Shown one piece after another: positions 46,237 to 54,459 of a stretch of 58,156 nt of DNA (positions within the stretch are counted from its first letter, which is position 1; every line of letters starts with the position of its first letter). The stretch is from Massilia glaciei (lineage in GTDB: Bacteria > Pseudomonadota > Gammaproteobacteria > Burkholderiales > Burkholderiaceae_D): positions 1 to 58,156 of the forward strand of contig NZ_PXWF02000322.1 of assembly GCF_003011895.2 (NCBI RefSeq), in the 5' to 3' direction. The position numbers and the translations under genes are program-made. The notes under the pieces were generated by a model, which had not been told where the DNA came from, did no database searches, and saw nothing but the letters and a program-made list of their open reading frames with translations.

Positions 46237-48066
46237 TCAGGCGCGCAGCGCGGTCGTCACCTTGAGCACCTCTTCGGCCGTGGTCACGCCCTCGATGATC
46301 TTGAGCGCGCCGGCGATGCGCAGCGGCTTCATGCCCTCGGCCACGCTTTGCTGGCGCAGCGCCGACAGCTCGGTCTCTTCCCGGATCAGCTTGGTGAACT
46401 CCTCCGACACGGTCAGCAACTCGTACAGCCCCGTGCGGCCCCTGAAACCGGTCTGGCGGCACTCCGGGCAACCCACCGGACGGTAGATGGTGGTGGGCTT
46501 GGGAATCTTCCACGCGCCACCGATGCTGTGCCACACGTCGTCGAGGATCTCGCCGTCGGGCGACTTGCAATGCACGCACAGCGTGCGCACCAGGCGCTGC
46601 GCCAGGATGCCGATCAACGTCGCCTCGAGCAGGTAGTAGGGCACGCCGAGCTCGAGCAGGCGCATCACGGCCGAGGGCGCGTCGTTGGTGTGCAGCGTCG
46701 ACAGCACCAGGTGGCCCGTCAGCGCGGCCTGGATCGCCATCTCGGCCGTGACCAGGTCGCGGATCTCGCCGACCATGATGATGTCCGGATCTTGCCGCAT
46801 GAGCGCCTTGACGCCGTCGGCGAACGTCAGGTCGATCGCCGCCGTCACCTGCATCTGGTTGAACGACGCCTCGACCATCTCGATCGGGTCTTCCACCGTG
46901 CACACATTGACCTCCGAGGTCGCCAGCGCCTTGAGCGTGGTGTACAGGGTCGTGGTCTTGCCCGAGCCGGTCGGGCCCGTCACGAGGATGATGCCGTGCG
47001 GACGCGTGGTCAGGTAGTCCCAGCGGCGCGCGTCGTCGAGCGGGAAGCCGAGCTCGGGCAGCGTCTTGACCACCACCTCGGGGTCGAAAATACGCATCAC
47101 GAGCTTTTCGCCGAACGCGGTCGGCAGCGTCGACAGGCGCAGCTCGACCTCCTGGCCGGTGGTGGTGCGGGTCTTGATGCGGCCGTCCTGCGGGCGCCGT
47201 TTTTCGATCACGTCCATGCGGCCGAGCAGTTTGATGCGGGCGGTCATGGCGAGCATGACGACCGAGGGCACCTGGTAGACCTGGTGCAAGACGCCGTCGA
47301 TGCGGAAGCGGATCGCGGCCACATCTCGCTTGGGTTCGAGGTGGATGTCGGAGGCGCGCTGCTCGAACGCGTATTGCCACAGCCAGTCGACGATGTTGAC
47401 GACGTGCTGGTCGTTGGCGTCGAGTTTGTTCGACTTGCCCAGTTCGACCAGTTGCTCGAAGTTGTTGCGCAGGGCGACGTCCTGGCCCTTGGTTTTCTTA
47501 GCGCTGTGGATCGATTTGGCCAGGCTGAAGAACTGGCTGATGTACTGGGCGATGTCGAGCGGGTTGGCGAACACCAGTTTGATGTCGCGCCGCGCGATCT
47601 TGGCGATCTCGGTCTCCCAGTCCCTGTTGAAAGGGTCGGCGGTGGCGATGACGATGGTGGTGCCGGTCAGCTCGAGGGGCAAGATGTTGAAGCGCGCGGC
47701 GTATTCGGCCGACATCACCTCGGCCACCCGTGTGAAGTCGATTTTGAGCGGGTCGATGCGGGTGAACGACAGCTCCAGCTTGCCGGAGACCCATTCGCTA
47801 AGCAGGTCGAGCGTGAGCAGGCGGCAGGGCGGTTGCTTCGACACCAGCTTGCATTGCGCCACGGCGGCCAGCGGATGCATCCTGGCGCCGGGCGTGTTGC
47901 GCATCACGCCCTGGGCCTGCGCGAACAGGGCCTTGACTTCGTCCTTGTCGACCATGCCATCGGCAAGCAGCCACGTGAAGATCGCTTGCAGGTCGAGCGC
48001 GTACACGCGCGCCGGCTTGGGAGCCGGGGAGGGCGCTGCAGGTGTTGCTGCTGGATGTGCGCTCAA
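46237..48066 (-). CDS. GspE/PilB-family secretion ATPase
   Basis: A 609-residue traffic ATPase with N-terminal GspE/PilB N2-like domain (SFTRIDPLKIDFTRVAEVMS...ILPLELTG), Walker A GPTGSGKTTT, the Asp box VCTVEDPIEMVEASFNQMQV, Walker B DPDIIMVGEIRD, and the HTNDAPSAVMRL histidine motif. CVHCKS and CPECRQTGF form the four-cysteine zinc site. It would power a type II secretion or type IV pilus machine. It is an orphan here, with no gspF/pilC or pilin genes near. The start is probably TTG at 48066, after a GGGAG site; there is no in-frame ATG before the upstream gene. Confidence 0.9.
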   Translation of the reverse strand: MSAHPAATPAAPSPAPKPARVYALDLQAIFTWLLADGMVDKDEVKALFAQAQGVMRNTPGARMHPLAAVAQCKLVSKQPPCRLLTLDLLSEWVSGKLELSFTRIDPLKIDFTRVAEVMSAEYAARFNILPLELTGTTIVIATADPFNRDWETEIAKIARRDIKLVFANPLDIAQYISQFFSLAKSIHSAKKTKGQDVALRNNFEQLVELGKSNKLDANDQHVVNIVDWLWQYAFEQRASDIHLEPKRDVAAIRFRIDGVLHQVYQVPSVVMLAMTARIKLLGRMDVIEKRRPQDGRIKTRTTTGQEVELRLSTLPTAFGEKLVMRIFDPEVVVKTLPELGFPLDDARRWDYLTTRPHGIILVTGPTGSGKTTTLYTTLKALATSEVNVCTVEDPIEMVEASFNQMQVTAAIDLTFADGVKALMRQDPDIIMVGEIRDLVTAEMAIQAALTGHLVLSTLHTNDAPSAVMRLLELGVPYYLLEATLIGILAQRLVRTLCVHCKSPDGEILDDVWHSIGGAWKIPKPTTIYRPVGCPECRQTGFRGRTGLYELLTVSEEFTKLIREETELSALRQQSVAEGMKPLRIAGALKIIEGVTTAEEVLKVTTALRA

Positions 48067-48100
48067 GGCATGGCTCCCGTGGGTGGTTGGTGTCGCAAGT

Positions 48101-48886
48101 TTATTGTTCGGCCGCCAGGATGCCCTTGACCCAGGTCTTGGCCGGCAGCTTGGTCGCGGCCACGATTTCGGCCGCGCGGGCGCCGAGCGCGGCGGCGTCG
48201 AGGTTGCGGCGACGCTTGAAGCACAGCGCCACAACATTACCATCATGCACTTCTGGCAGGCAAATTACATGGTCGAAGCCAAATTTCATGGCCTTGATGT
48301 TCTTCGCGAAGCTGGGGTGGTCGCCGAACAGGTTGACCGTCATGATGCCGTCCGGCGTGAGGCAGGCGCTGCAGTCGCGGTAGAACTCGGGCGTGTCGAG
48401 CACCGGGCCGCGCGCGGTGGCGTCGTACAGGTCGCACTGGAGCACGTCGAAGCGGCCCAGGTTGTCTGGGTCCATGACAAAGTCGAGCGCGTCCATCTCG
48501 CGCACCGAGAGGCGCTCGTCTTCGGGTGGCAGCTTGAACATCGAGGCGCAGATGGCGATCACGGACGGGTTCAGTTCGACCGCCGTCACGCTCGCCTCGG
48601 GGAAGTTGCGGTAGCAGAACTTGGTCAGCGTGGCAGTGCCCAGGCCGAGCTGGGCGATGGCACGCGGCGCGGGCAGGTACAGCATCCAAGCCATCATCTG
48701 CTGGGCGTACTCGAGCTCGGGCCAGTCGGGCTTGCGCAGGCGCATCGCACCTTGCACCCACTCGGTGCCGAAGTGGAGGTAGCGCACGCCGTCCTGTTCC
48801 GACAGCGTCACGGGCGCGAATTTGGGTTTGCGCGCCGGGCGGCGCGATGATTCTACTTGTTCGATGGATTTTCGTTTAATGAGCAT
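48101..48886 (-). CDS. Spermidine synthase-like protein
   Basis: The 261-residue protein has the Rossmann fold of polyamine synthases: AIAQLGLGTATLTKFCYRNFP, VTAVELNP (acidic ligand), REMDALDFV, and DVLQCDLYDATARGPVLDTPEFYRD. The polyamine-specific Q and D-D residues are only partly visible, so the substrate is unclear. Such orphan members are common in betaproteobacteria. It lies 34 bases before the ATPase start, a probable two-gene operon. An N-terminal Arg/Lys-rich segment precedes the fold. Confidence 0.82.
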   Translation of the reverse strand: MLIKRKSIEQVESSRRPARKPKFAPVTLSEQDGVRYLHFGTEWVQGAMRLRKPDWPELEYAQQMMAWMLYLPAPRAIAQLGLGTATLTKFCYRNFPEASVTAVELNPSVIAICASMFKLPPEDERLSVREMDALDFVMDPDNLGRFDVLQCDLYDATARGPVLDTPEFYRDCSACLTPDGIMTVNLFGDHPSFAKNIKAMKFGFDHVICLPEVHDGNVVALCFKRRRNLDAAALGARAAEIVAATKLPAKTWVKGILAAEQ

Positions 48887-49050
48887 AGGGCGACCTGGTT
48901 CGATCGGCCTATTATCGTTTGGGGGCTTGCGCTATTGCAAGCGGAGAAAGGGGAATCGGTCCGTGACGGGGGCGACGGTTGTTTGGGTGGGCACTAATGC
49001 GCGTCGGAATTGGTAAAGAGTTCAAGCTCGTTGAGCGGTAATCGCGAACT

Positions 49051-49145
49051 AAACGCTCAACGCGCAAGCTAAACGCGCAACGCGCAATGCTCAACGCGCA
49101 ACGCGCAACGCGCAACGCTCAATGCGCAACGCGCAACGCGCAATA
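49051..49145. repeat. Seven-base tandem repeat (AACGCGC)
   Basis: About thirteen diverged copies of AACGCGC (variants AACGCTC, AATGCGC) run for ~95 bases in the gap upstream of the spermidine-synthase-like gene. The gap 48887-49452 holds this repeat, the REP-flanked element beside it and, at 49342-49415, a GCGATGCGCCACTGGTCGGGA-like unit repeated several times. No gene was recognised there. Confidence 0.85.
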
Positions 49146-49152
49146 AAACCAA

Positions 49153-49299
49153 CGTCGTCCCCGCGCATGCGGGGATCCATGCTGAGCGTACTTATATGGG
49201 TCGTTCGAAATTTTAGGCCGGTGACTTGCGCGGGCAAAACGGATCGACGCCGCGTTTGTGCAAATTCAGTATGGGTCCCCGCTTTCGCGAGGATGACGT
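49153..49299. repeat. REP-flanked element, copy 2
   Basis: The left REP palindrome (49153-49190; CGTCGTCCCCGCGCATGCGG then GGATCCATGCTGAGC) and the inverted right REP (49266-49299; TCAGTATGGGTCCCCGCTTT then CGCGAGGATGACG) enclose ~75 bases. The interior matches copy 3 in inverted orientation at many positions (for example GCGGG-CAA-A-GGATCG). Confidence 0.7.
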
Positions 49300-49452
49300 T
49301 GGGGGCGGGGCGTATGTAAGTTGCGCATCGCGATTTCTGATGCGCCACGGGTCGGGAGATGCGATGCGCCACTGGTCGGGAGATGTGCCACTGGTATGGC
49401 GATGCGCACTGGTAGGGAGGCAAGCGTGGACGCTTGCGCTCCCACTCCCAGT

Positions 49453-49992
49453 TTAGTACTGCCGCGGATCTGGCTCCATCGACACGAGCAGGCGCACGCG
49501 CTTGCCCGGGTCGCGCGGCATCGTGGTCGTGTAGGTCTGGCCGCGGTAGTCGTATGTCACGTCGTAGCCGACCGTGCGCGATTCGTACGAGTCGACCATG
49601 CGGCACTGGCGCACGGCTTGCTCCTGGTACTGCGGCTGGTAGCCGCCTGGTGCCGCCCGCCCGCGGTTGTCGATGTTGTCGCCCACCATGGCGCCGGCGA
49701 TCGCGCCAGCCGCCGTCGCCGCCGCGCGGCCGCTGCCGCCGCCAACCTGGTTGCCCAATATCGCCCCCGTGAGCCCGCCGATGATGGCGCCGCCCGCGCT
49801 GCGTTGCGGCTGCTGTTGCTGCACCGGCGCCTGCACGTATTCGGTGCGGCACTCCTCGCGCGGCTGGCTGTAGCGCTCCGTGCGCGGCTCGACCCGCAGC
49901 ACGCGGCCGTAATCGGCGAACTCGGCCGCCTGCGCGGCCGGCAACAGCCCGATGCCGATGGCGGTAATGATCAGTTTGGCTTGGATGTTCAT
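49453..49992 (-). CDS. Glycine-zipper 2TM-domain envelope protein
   Basis: A 179-residue protein with a signal peptide (LLPAAQA), a YVQAPVQQQQPQ linker and a glycine-zipper segment (~70-115; GGAIIGGLTGAILGNQVGGG...AGAIAGAMVGDNI). It ends in a beta-rich domain (YESRTVGYDVTYDYRGQTYT). The family (17-kDa antigen/SlyB type) sits in the outer membrane or periplasm. The ATG at 49992, after GAGGTAG, is preferred to one 24 bases upstream. It is monocistronic. Confidence 0.9.
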   Translation of the reverse strand: MNIQAKLIITAIGIGLLPAAQAAEFADYGRVLRVEPRTERYSQPREECRTEYVQAPVQQQQPQRSAGGAIIGGLTGAILGNQVGGGSGRAAATAAGAIAGAMVGDNIDNRGRAAPGGYQPQYQEQAVRQCRMVDSYESRTVGYDVTYDYRGQTYTTTMPRDPGKRVRLLVSMEPDPRQY

Positions 49993-50306
49993 GGCTACCT
50001 CGAGGTGGTTGTTCAATTGGTCGGCGCCAGCGCGGCGATTAGTTATATATTAGACCGCCCCCCGCAATCCCCGATAAATGGCAAGGCAACAATTTGTAAC
50101 AGCCGCCGCGCGAATGCCTTGCGCTGGACGGGATTAACCACCGTTTCTAGAGGCAAACTTCTGTTTTAGAGCAAAACTTGCGCTTGATACCATATTCGGG
50201 TTGATTCAGTTACCACAAAACGTTACCCTTACTGTATTCAGGGTTATATTGGCGCGTGGCAATGAAATGCTGGCACTCCATCATGACCGGTCGACTTGAG
50301 GGAAAA
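49993..50306. other. Divergent intergenic region between the glycine-zipper and barstar genes
   Basis: No gene was recognised. The stretch is AT-richer than its flanks; a TATATATTAGA run lies near 50044 and TTGATA at 50185. It must carry both promoters. Confidence 0.4.
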
Positions 50307-50705
50307 ATGAGTTTGTTGATAACCGTGCCGCCCAACCTGGTCCAATCCATCCGTGCTTTCCGTGTCGTGGAACTGCAGGAAGAGGCCGCCCGTCTCGGGC
50401 AGCATTTCCTGTACGCCCATTGCGCCGACACCTTGACCAAGCAGCAGGTGTGCGCCCGCATTGGCGAAAAGTTTTATTTCCCCAAGCCTTCGAGCAAGAA
50501 TTTCGACGCCCTGCGGGAGTCGCTCACCGACACCATCAACAAGGCCGGCCCCCAGCCCGGCTTCCTCGTCGTGCTCGAGCAATTGCCCAACACCCAGAAG
50601 TTCGACAAGGAGGCGCGCGAGACCCTGCTCGACGTGTTCCGCGACGCCGCCGACTACTGGGCCGAGAAGAAGGTCCCGTTCCGCGTTTTCTACTCCTTCG
50701 AATAG
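50307..50705 (+). CDS. Barstar-family protein (RNase inhibitor-like)
   Basis: A 132-residue protein with the barstar fold pattern: FLYAHCADTLTKQQVCARIGEKFYFP, KNFDALRESLTDTIN, PGFLVVLEQLP, and a C-terminal YWAEKKVPFRVFYSFE. Barstar proteins bind and block barnase-type RNases. No barnase gene is seen within the window, so it is an orphan antitoxin or immunity protein, or has a housekeeping role. The ATG at 50307 follows GAGGGA. Confidence 0.85.
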   Translation: MSLLITVPPNLVQSIRAFRVVELQEEAARLGQHFLYAHCADTLTKQQVCARIGEKFYFPKPSSKNFDALRESLTDTINKAGPQPGFLVVLEQLPNTQKFDKEARETLLDVFRDAADYWAEKKVPFRVFYSFE

Positions 50706-50741
50706 GCGCGCAAATCGGCGCGCACATCGGCGCACATATCG
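50706..50741. repeat. Three 12-base tandem repeats
   Basis: GCGCGCAAATCG, GCGCGCACATCG and GCGCACATATCG follow one another directly after the barstar stop codon. They are probably slippage products. Confidence 0.8.
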
Positions 50742-50854
50742 GCGTAAAGGCGCCCGCGGCGGCGCCGGGCCGGTCCGTCCGGCGGGTGCTGCGCTGCAAC
50801 ATATTTGCCGCGCTTTCTTGGTCCGGCCTGCTGCTCGGGTTACAATGCGCGCTT

Positions 50855-51448
50855 ATGAAAAACATTGTTATCCTTCTTTCCGGGCGTGGCAGCAACATGG
50901 AAGCGATCGTGCGCGCGGCCCAGGCCGGGCAATGGCCGGTCCGTTTCAGCGCCGTCATCAGCAACAAGGCCGATGCCAAGGGCCTCGTTTTCGCGCAGGA
51001 ACACGGCATTCCGACCGCCGTCGTGCCCAACCGCGACTACGCCAGCCGCGAGGCGTTCGACGCCGCCCTGCGCGAGGTGATCGATGGTTTTTCGCCAGAT
51101 TTGGTCGTGCTGGCCGGCTTCATGCGGATCCTCACGGCGCCGTTCGTCGAGCATTATGCCGGGCGCATCTTGAACATCCATCCCTCGCTGCTGCCCGATT
51201 TTCCGGGCCTCGACACGCACCGGCGCGCGCTCGACGCCGGCGTGGCCGAGCACGGCGCGACGGTGCATTTCGTCACCGCCGAGCTGGACCACGGTCCGGC
51301 GGTCGCGCAGGCCAGGGTCCCCGTGCTGCCGGGCGACACCGAGGAAAGCTTGCGGGTGCGCGTGCTGGCGCAGGAGCACATCCTGTACCCGCACGCGATC
51401 CGCCTGTTCCTCGACGGACGGCTTAGTCACCGAGAAAAAATAACTTGA
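50855..51448 (+). CDS. purN: Phosphoribosylglycinamide formyltransferase
   Basis: The 197-residue enzyme transfers a formyl group from 10-formyl-THF in purine synthesis. Motifs are LLSGRGSNMEAI (phosphate loop), AGFMRILTAPFV, the catalytic ILNIHPSLLPDFPGLDTH and GATVHFVTAELDHGPAVAQ with D in ELDHGP. The last residues (REKIT) and the stop codon are encoded by the left arm of a palindromic element (51429-51581). Confidence 0.97.
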   Translation: MKNIVILLSGRGSNMEAIVRAAQAGQWPVRFSAVISNKADAKGLVFAQEHGIPTAVVPNRDYASREAFDAALREVIDGFSPDLVVLAGFMRILTAPFVEHYAGRILNIHPSLLPDFPGLDTHRRALDAGVAEHGATVHFVTAELDHGPAVAQARVPVLPGDTEESLRVRVLAQEHILYPHAIRLFLDGRLSHREKIT

Positions 51449-51581
51449 ACATTTCCCATCTTGCATACGAGCGCCATGCTTCGTCGAAAATCACTTGTGT
51501 GGCTCGCTACACGGCGTGTTTTTCGCCTCGCCTGGCATCTCGTCTGCAAGCGGTCAACTGTTCAAGTTATTATTTCTCGGT
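51429..51581. repeat. Long palindromic element spanning the purN stop codon
   Basis: Outer arms 51429-51451 and 51559-51581 are 23-bp inverted repeats with one mismatch. Inner arms at 51460-51471 and 51539-51550 (CTTGCATACGAG and CTCGTCTGCAAG) continue the stem with gaps toward a GTGT/ACAC centre (51496-51511). It provides the purN stop and may act as its terminator. The middle resembles the C hairpin of the 31.8-kb element (both have TTCGTCG, then a CTCGC or GCTCGC turn). Confidence 0.75.
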
Positions 51582-51638
51582 TCCTAGCATCGACCACGGC
51601 CCCGCCGACACCCCAAAAAATACCCACTAAGGAATACC

Positions 51639-52961
51639 ATGAGATTGCCTCCAGCGATACTCGGCAATACTGAAGAAGTGTTGCGCGAGATTTTGCGCTT
51701 TTCAGCGCCCGCCGACACCACCTTGTCGCGCTACTTCAAGGACCATCCGCGCCTTGGCACGCGCGAGCGCGGCGCCGTCGCCGAAGGCATCTATGCCATC
51801 CTGCGCAACAAGGCCTTCTTCACCGACTTCGCCGAGGCCGGCACCAACCCGACCATGCGGCGCCTGACCATCCTCGGCCTGGCCGAGGCCATGGGCGCCG
51901 ACTCGCTCGGCGGCCTGACCGAGGAGGAGACCGAGTTCCTGACCCGCATCGCCGGCATCGACCGCAACCTGATGCCGCCGCAGATGCGCTCGAACCTGCC
52001 CAAGTGGCTGTTCGACAAGTTCGTGGCCCAGTTCGGCGAAGAGGAGACGCTGGCGCTGGCCGACGCCCTCAACCAGCCGGCCCCGCTCGACCTGCGCGTC
52101 AATTCGATCAAGGCCACGCGCGAGGACGTCATCGCCGCGCTCGCGCTCGCGCCCGTGGCGGCCGTGCCGACCCCGTTCGCCCCGCTAGGCCTGCGCGTGC
52201 TGCGCAAACCCAACCTGCAGAACCTCGACCTGTTCAAGAATGGTTCGATCGAGGTCCAGGACGAGGGCAGCCAGTTGCTGTCGCAAATCGTCGGCGCTAA
52301 GCGCGGCGAGATGGTGGTCGACTTCTGCGCCGGCGCCGGCGGCAAGACGCTGTCGCTGGGCGCGTCGATGCGCAACACCGGCCGCCTTTACGCGTTCGAC
52401 ATTTCCGAGAAGCGCCTCGCCAAGCTCAAGCCGCGCATGGCGCGCAGCGGCCTGTCGAACGTGCATCCGGTGCAGATCGCGCACGAGCGCGACGCCAAGA
52501 TCAAGCGCCTCGCCGGCAAGATCGACCGGGTGCTGGTCGACGCCCCGTGCAGCGGCCTGGGCACCCTGCGCCGCAACCCCGATGTCAAGTGGCGCCAGAA
52601 GGTGGAGGCGATCGCCGAGATGCAGGTCAAGCAAGCCTCGATCCTCGACGGCGCGGCGCGCCTGCTCAAGGGCGGCGGCCGGCTGGTCTACGCGACCTGC
52701 AGCCTGCTCGACGAGGAGAACGATTTCATCGTCCAACAATTCCTCGCAGCCCATCCCGAGTTCTTCCTCGTGCCGATGAGCCAGGTGCTGGCCGAGCAAA
52801 AGATCGCGCTCGAGATGGGCGACTACCTCAAGCTGCTGCCGCACAAGCACCAGACCGACGGCTTCTTCGCCGCCGTGCTCGAGCGCAAGCCCTTGCCGCC
52901 GCGCGCGCCCAAGGCCGATCCCGACGCCGGGACCGCCGACGCCGACGCCGACGCGCAGTAA
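51639..52961 (+). CDS. RsmB/NOP-family rRNA m5C methyltransferase
   Basis: A 440-residue SAM-dependent RNA methyltransferase. The helical N-terminal part resembles the NusB-like domain of RsmB. The SAM motif VDFCAGAGGKTLSLGA and both catalytic cysteines (DAPCSGLGTLRRNPD and YATCSLLDEEND) are intact. It probably makes m5C in 16S rRNA; the exact site is not fixed from sequence. The C-terminus ends in Asp-Ala repeats (DADADA), a low-complexity tail. Confidence 0.92.
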   Translation: MRLPPAILGNTEEVLREILRFSAPADTTLSRYFKDHPRLGTRERGAVAEGIYAILRNKAFFTDFAEAGTNPTMRRLTILGLAEAMGADSLGGLTEEETEFLTRIAGIDRNLMPPQMRSNLPKWLFDKFVAQFGEEETLALADALNQPAPLDLRVNSIKATREDVIAALALAPVAAVPTPFAPLGLRVLRKPNLQNLDLFKNGSIEVQDEGSQLLSQIVGAKRGEMVVDFCAGAGGKTLSLGASMRNTGRLYAFDISEKRLAKLKPRMARSGLSNVHPVQIAHERDAKIKRLAGKIDRVLVDAPCSGLGTLRRNPDVKWRQKVEAIAEMQVKQASILDGAARLLKGGGRLVYATCSLLDEENDFIVQQFLAAHPEFFLVPMSQVLAEQKIALEMGDYLKLLPHKHQTDGFFAAVLERKPLPPRAPKADPDAGTADADADAQ

Positions 52962-52962
52962 T

Positions 52963-53007
52963 CTGAACCATCTGAACCATCTGAACCAGCCGAACCAGAC
53001 GACCAAC
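52963..53007. repeat. Nine-base tandem repeat (CTGAACCAT)
   Basis: Five diverged copies lie between the methyltransferase stop and the channel gene: CTGAACCAT twice, CTGAACCAG, CCGAACCAG and ACGACCAAC. They fill most of the 63-base gap. Confidence 0.85.
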
Positions 53008-53024
53008 CCGCCGCCGACCCGCCC

Positions 53025-54350
53025 ATGCTCCTGTCCAACCTGATTGACGACCTGATCAACGATAGACGCGACCCCGGCATGGTCTGGCAAGGCGTGGCGC
53101 TGGCCGCCTGCGTCGTGCTCGGCTGGGTGCTGGCGCGCCTGTTGCGCACCTTCTGGCTGCGGCGCGCGGGGCGCACCGGCGTCGAGCTGATCGGGTCGGG
53201 CAGTTTCCTGCGGGTGTTCAGCCCGCTGTTGATGATCGCCCTGCTCGCTCTGGCCACATTGGTGCTGTCGCGCCTGCTCCCGCAGGTCAACCTGCTGCGG
53301 GTGGCCTTGCCGCTGCTGGCCTCGCTGGTCGTGATCCGCCTCATGTTCTACCTGCTGCACCGGGTGTTCGCGCGCCAGGGCGTGCTCGGCTCGGCCATTT
53401 TGACGTTCGAGCGCGTGCTCGCGCTGCTGGTCTGGGTCGGCGTGTGCCTGTACCTGACCGGCCTGTGGAGCGACGTGTTCGCCTACCTCGAGGCGACCAA
53501 GCTGCCGCTGGGCAAAAACCCGGTGTCGCTGGCGGTCATCCTGCAGGCCGGTGTGTCGGTGTTGCTGCTGCTGATGGTGGCGCTGTGGGCCGGCGCCGCG
53601 CTCGAGGAGCGCCTGATGGGCGTGCAGGGCCTGCACAGCTCGCTGCGGGTCGTGTTCGCGCGCATGAGCCGGGCGGTGCTGGTGGTGGTCGCGGTGCTGG
53701 TGAGCCTGTCGCTGGTGGGCATCGACCTGACGGTGCTGTCGGTGTTCGGCGGCGCCTTCGGCGTCGGCCTCGGCTTCGGCATGCAAAAAATCGCCAGCAA
53801 CTATGTGTCGGGCATCGTGATCCTGCTCGAGCGCAGCCTGTCGATCGGCGACATGATTTCGGTCGATAAATACGCGGGCAAGGTCAGCCACATCAACGCG
53901 CGCTATACGATCATGCAGGGTCTCGACGGCGTGGTCACCGTGTTGCCGAACGAAATGCTGATCTTGGGCGCGGTCCAGAACATGTCGCTGTCGAGCCGCA
54001 CGGTGAGGCTGTCGAGCGTGCTGACGCTGTCGCACGAGTGCGACCTCGACGTCCTCATGCCGCTGCTCGCGCAGGTGCCGGTCGGGGTGCCGCGGGTGCT
54101 GGCCGAGCCGGCGCCGGGGGTGTCGCTCAACAAGTTCGCGCCCGAGGGCTTCGTCATCGAACTGGGCTTTTCGATCGACGATCCGGAGAACGGGCGCAGC
54201 GGCGTGATTTCGGATGTGAACAAGAAGATCTACGCCTTGCTCAAGTCACAACAGATCAGCCTGCCGTTCGTCCGCACCAACAACACCGACTTCATCGACG
54301 CGCGCATCGCGGCGGTGCTGGCGGGCGCGCCGCCGCCCGCGCAAAGTTGA
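53025..54350 (+). CDS. MscS-family mechanosensitive channel
   Basis: A 441-residue integral membrane protein with about six hydrophobic segments, the last being the pore-lining, Gly/Ala-rich helix VLSVFGGAFGVGLGFGMQKIASNYVSGI. A beta domain (SIGDMISV...GVVTVLPNEMLI) and a cytoplasmic cage domain follow (FVIELGFSIDDPENGRSGV). It would release solutes under osmotic downshock. The N-terminal part is longer than in E. coli MscS (286 residues). Confidence 0.92.
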   Translation: MLLSNLIDDLINDRRDPGMVWQGVALAACVVLGWVLARLLRTFWLRRAGRTGVELIGSGSFLRVFSPLLMIALLALATLVLSRLLPQVNLLRVALPLLASLVVIRLMFYLLHRVFARQGVLGSAILTFERVLALLVWVGVCLYLTGLWSDVFAYLEATKLPLGKNPVSLAVILQAGVSVLLLLMVALWAGAALEERLMGVQGLHSSLRVVFARMSRAVLVVVAVLVSLSLVGIDLTVLSVFGGAFGVGLGFGMQKIASNYVSGIVILLERSLSIGDMISVDKYAGKVSHINARYTIMQGLDGVVTVLPNEMLILGAVQNMSLSSRTVRLSSVLTLSHECDLDVLMPLLAQVPVGVPRVLAEPAPGVSLNKFAPEGFVIELGFSIDDPENGRSGVISDVNKKIYALLKSQQISLPFVRTNNTDFIDARIAAVLAGAPPPAQS

Positions 54351-54459
54351 TCGGATGTGCCACGTTCCATGGAAAAGCGTAAAATAACGTTCTTCCATAC
54401 CGGTTCGTATTTTTTAGATAACGCCGGCGCGCGGACATGCAATCCACCCTGGAGCAGTA

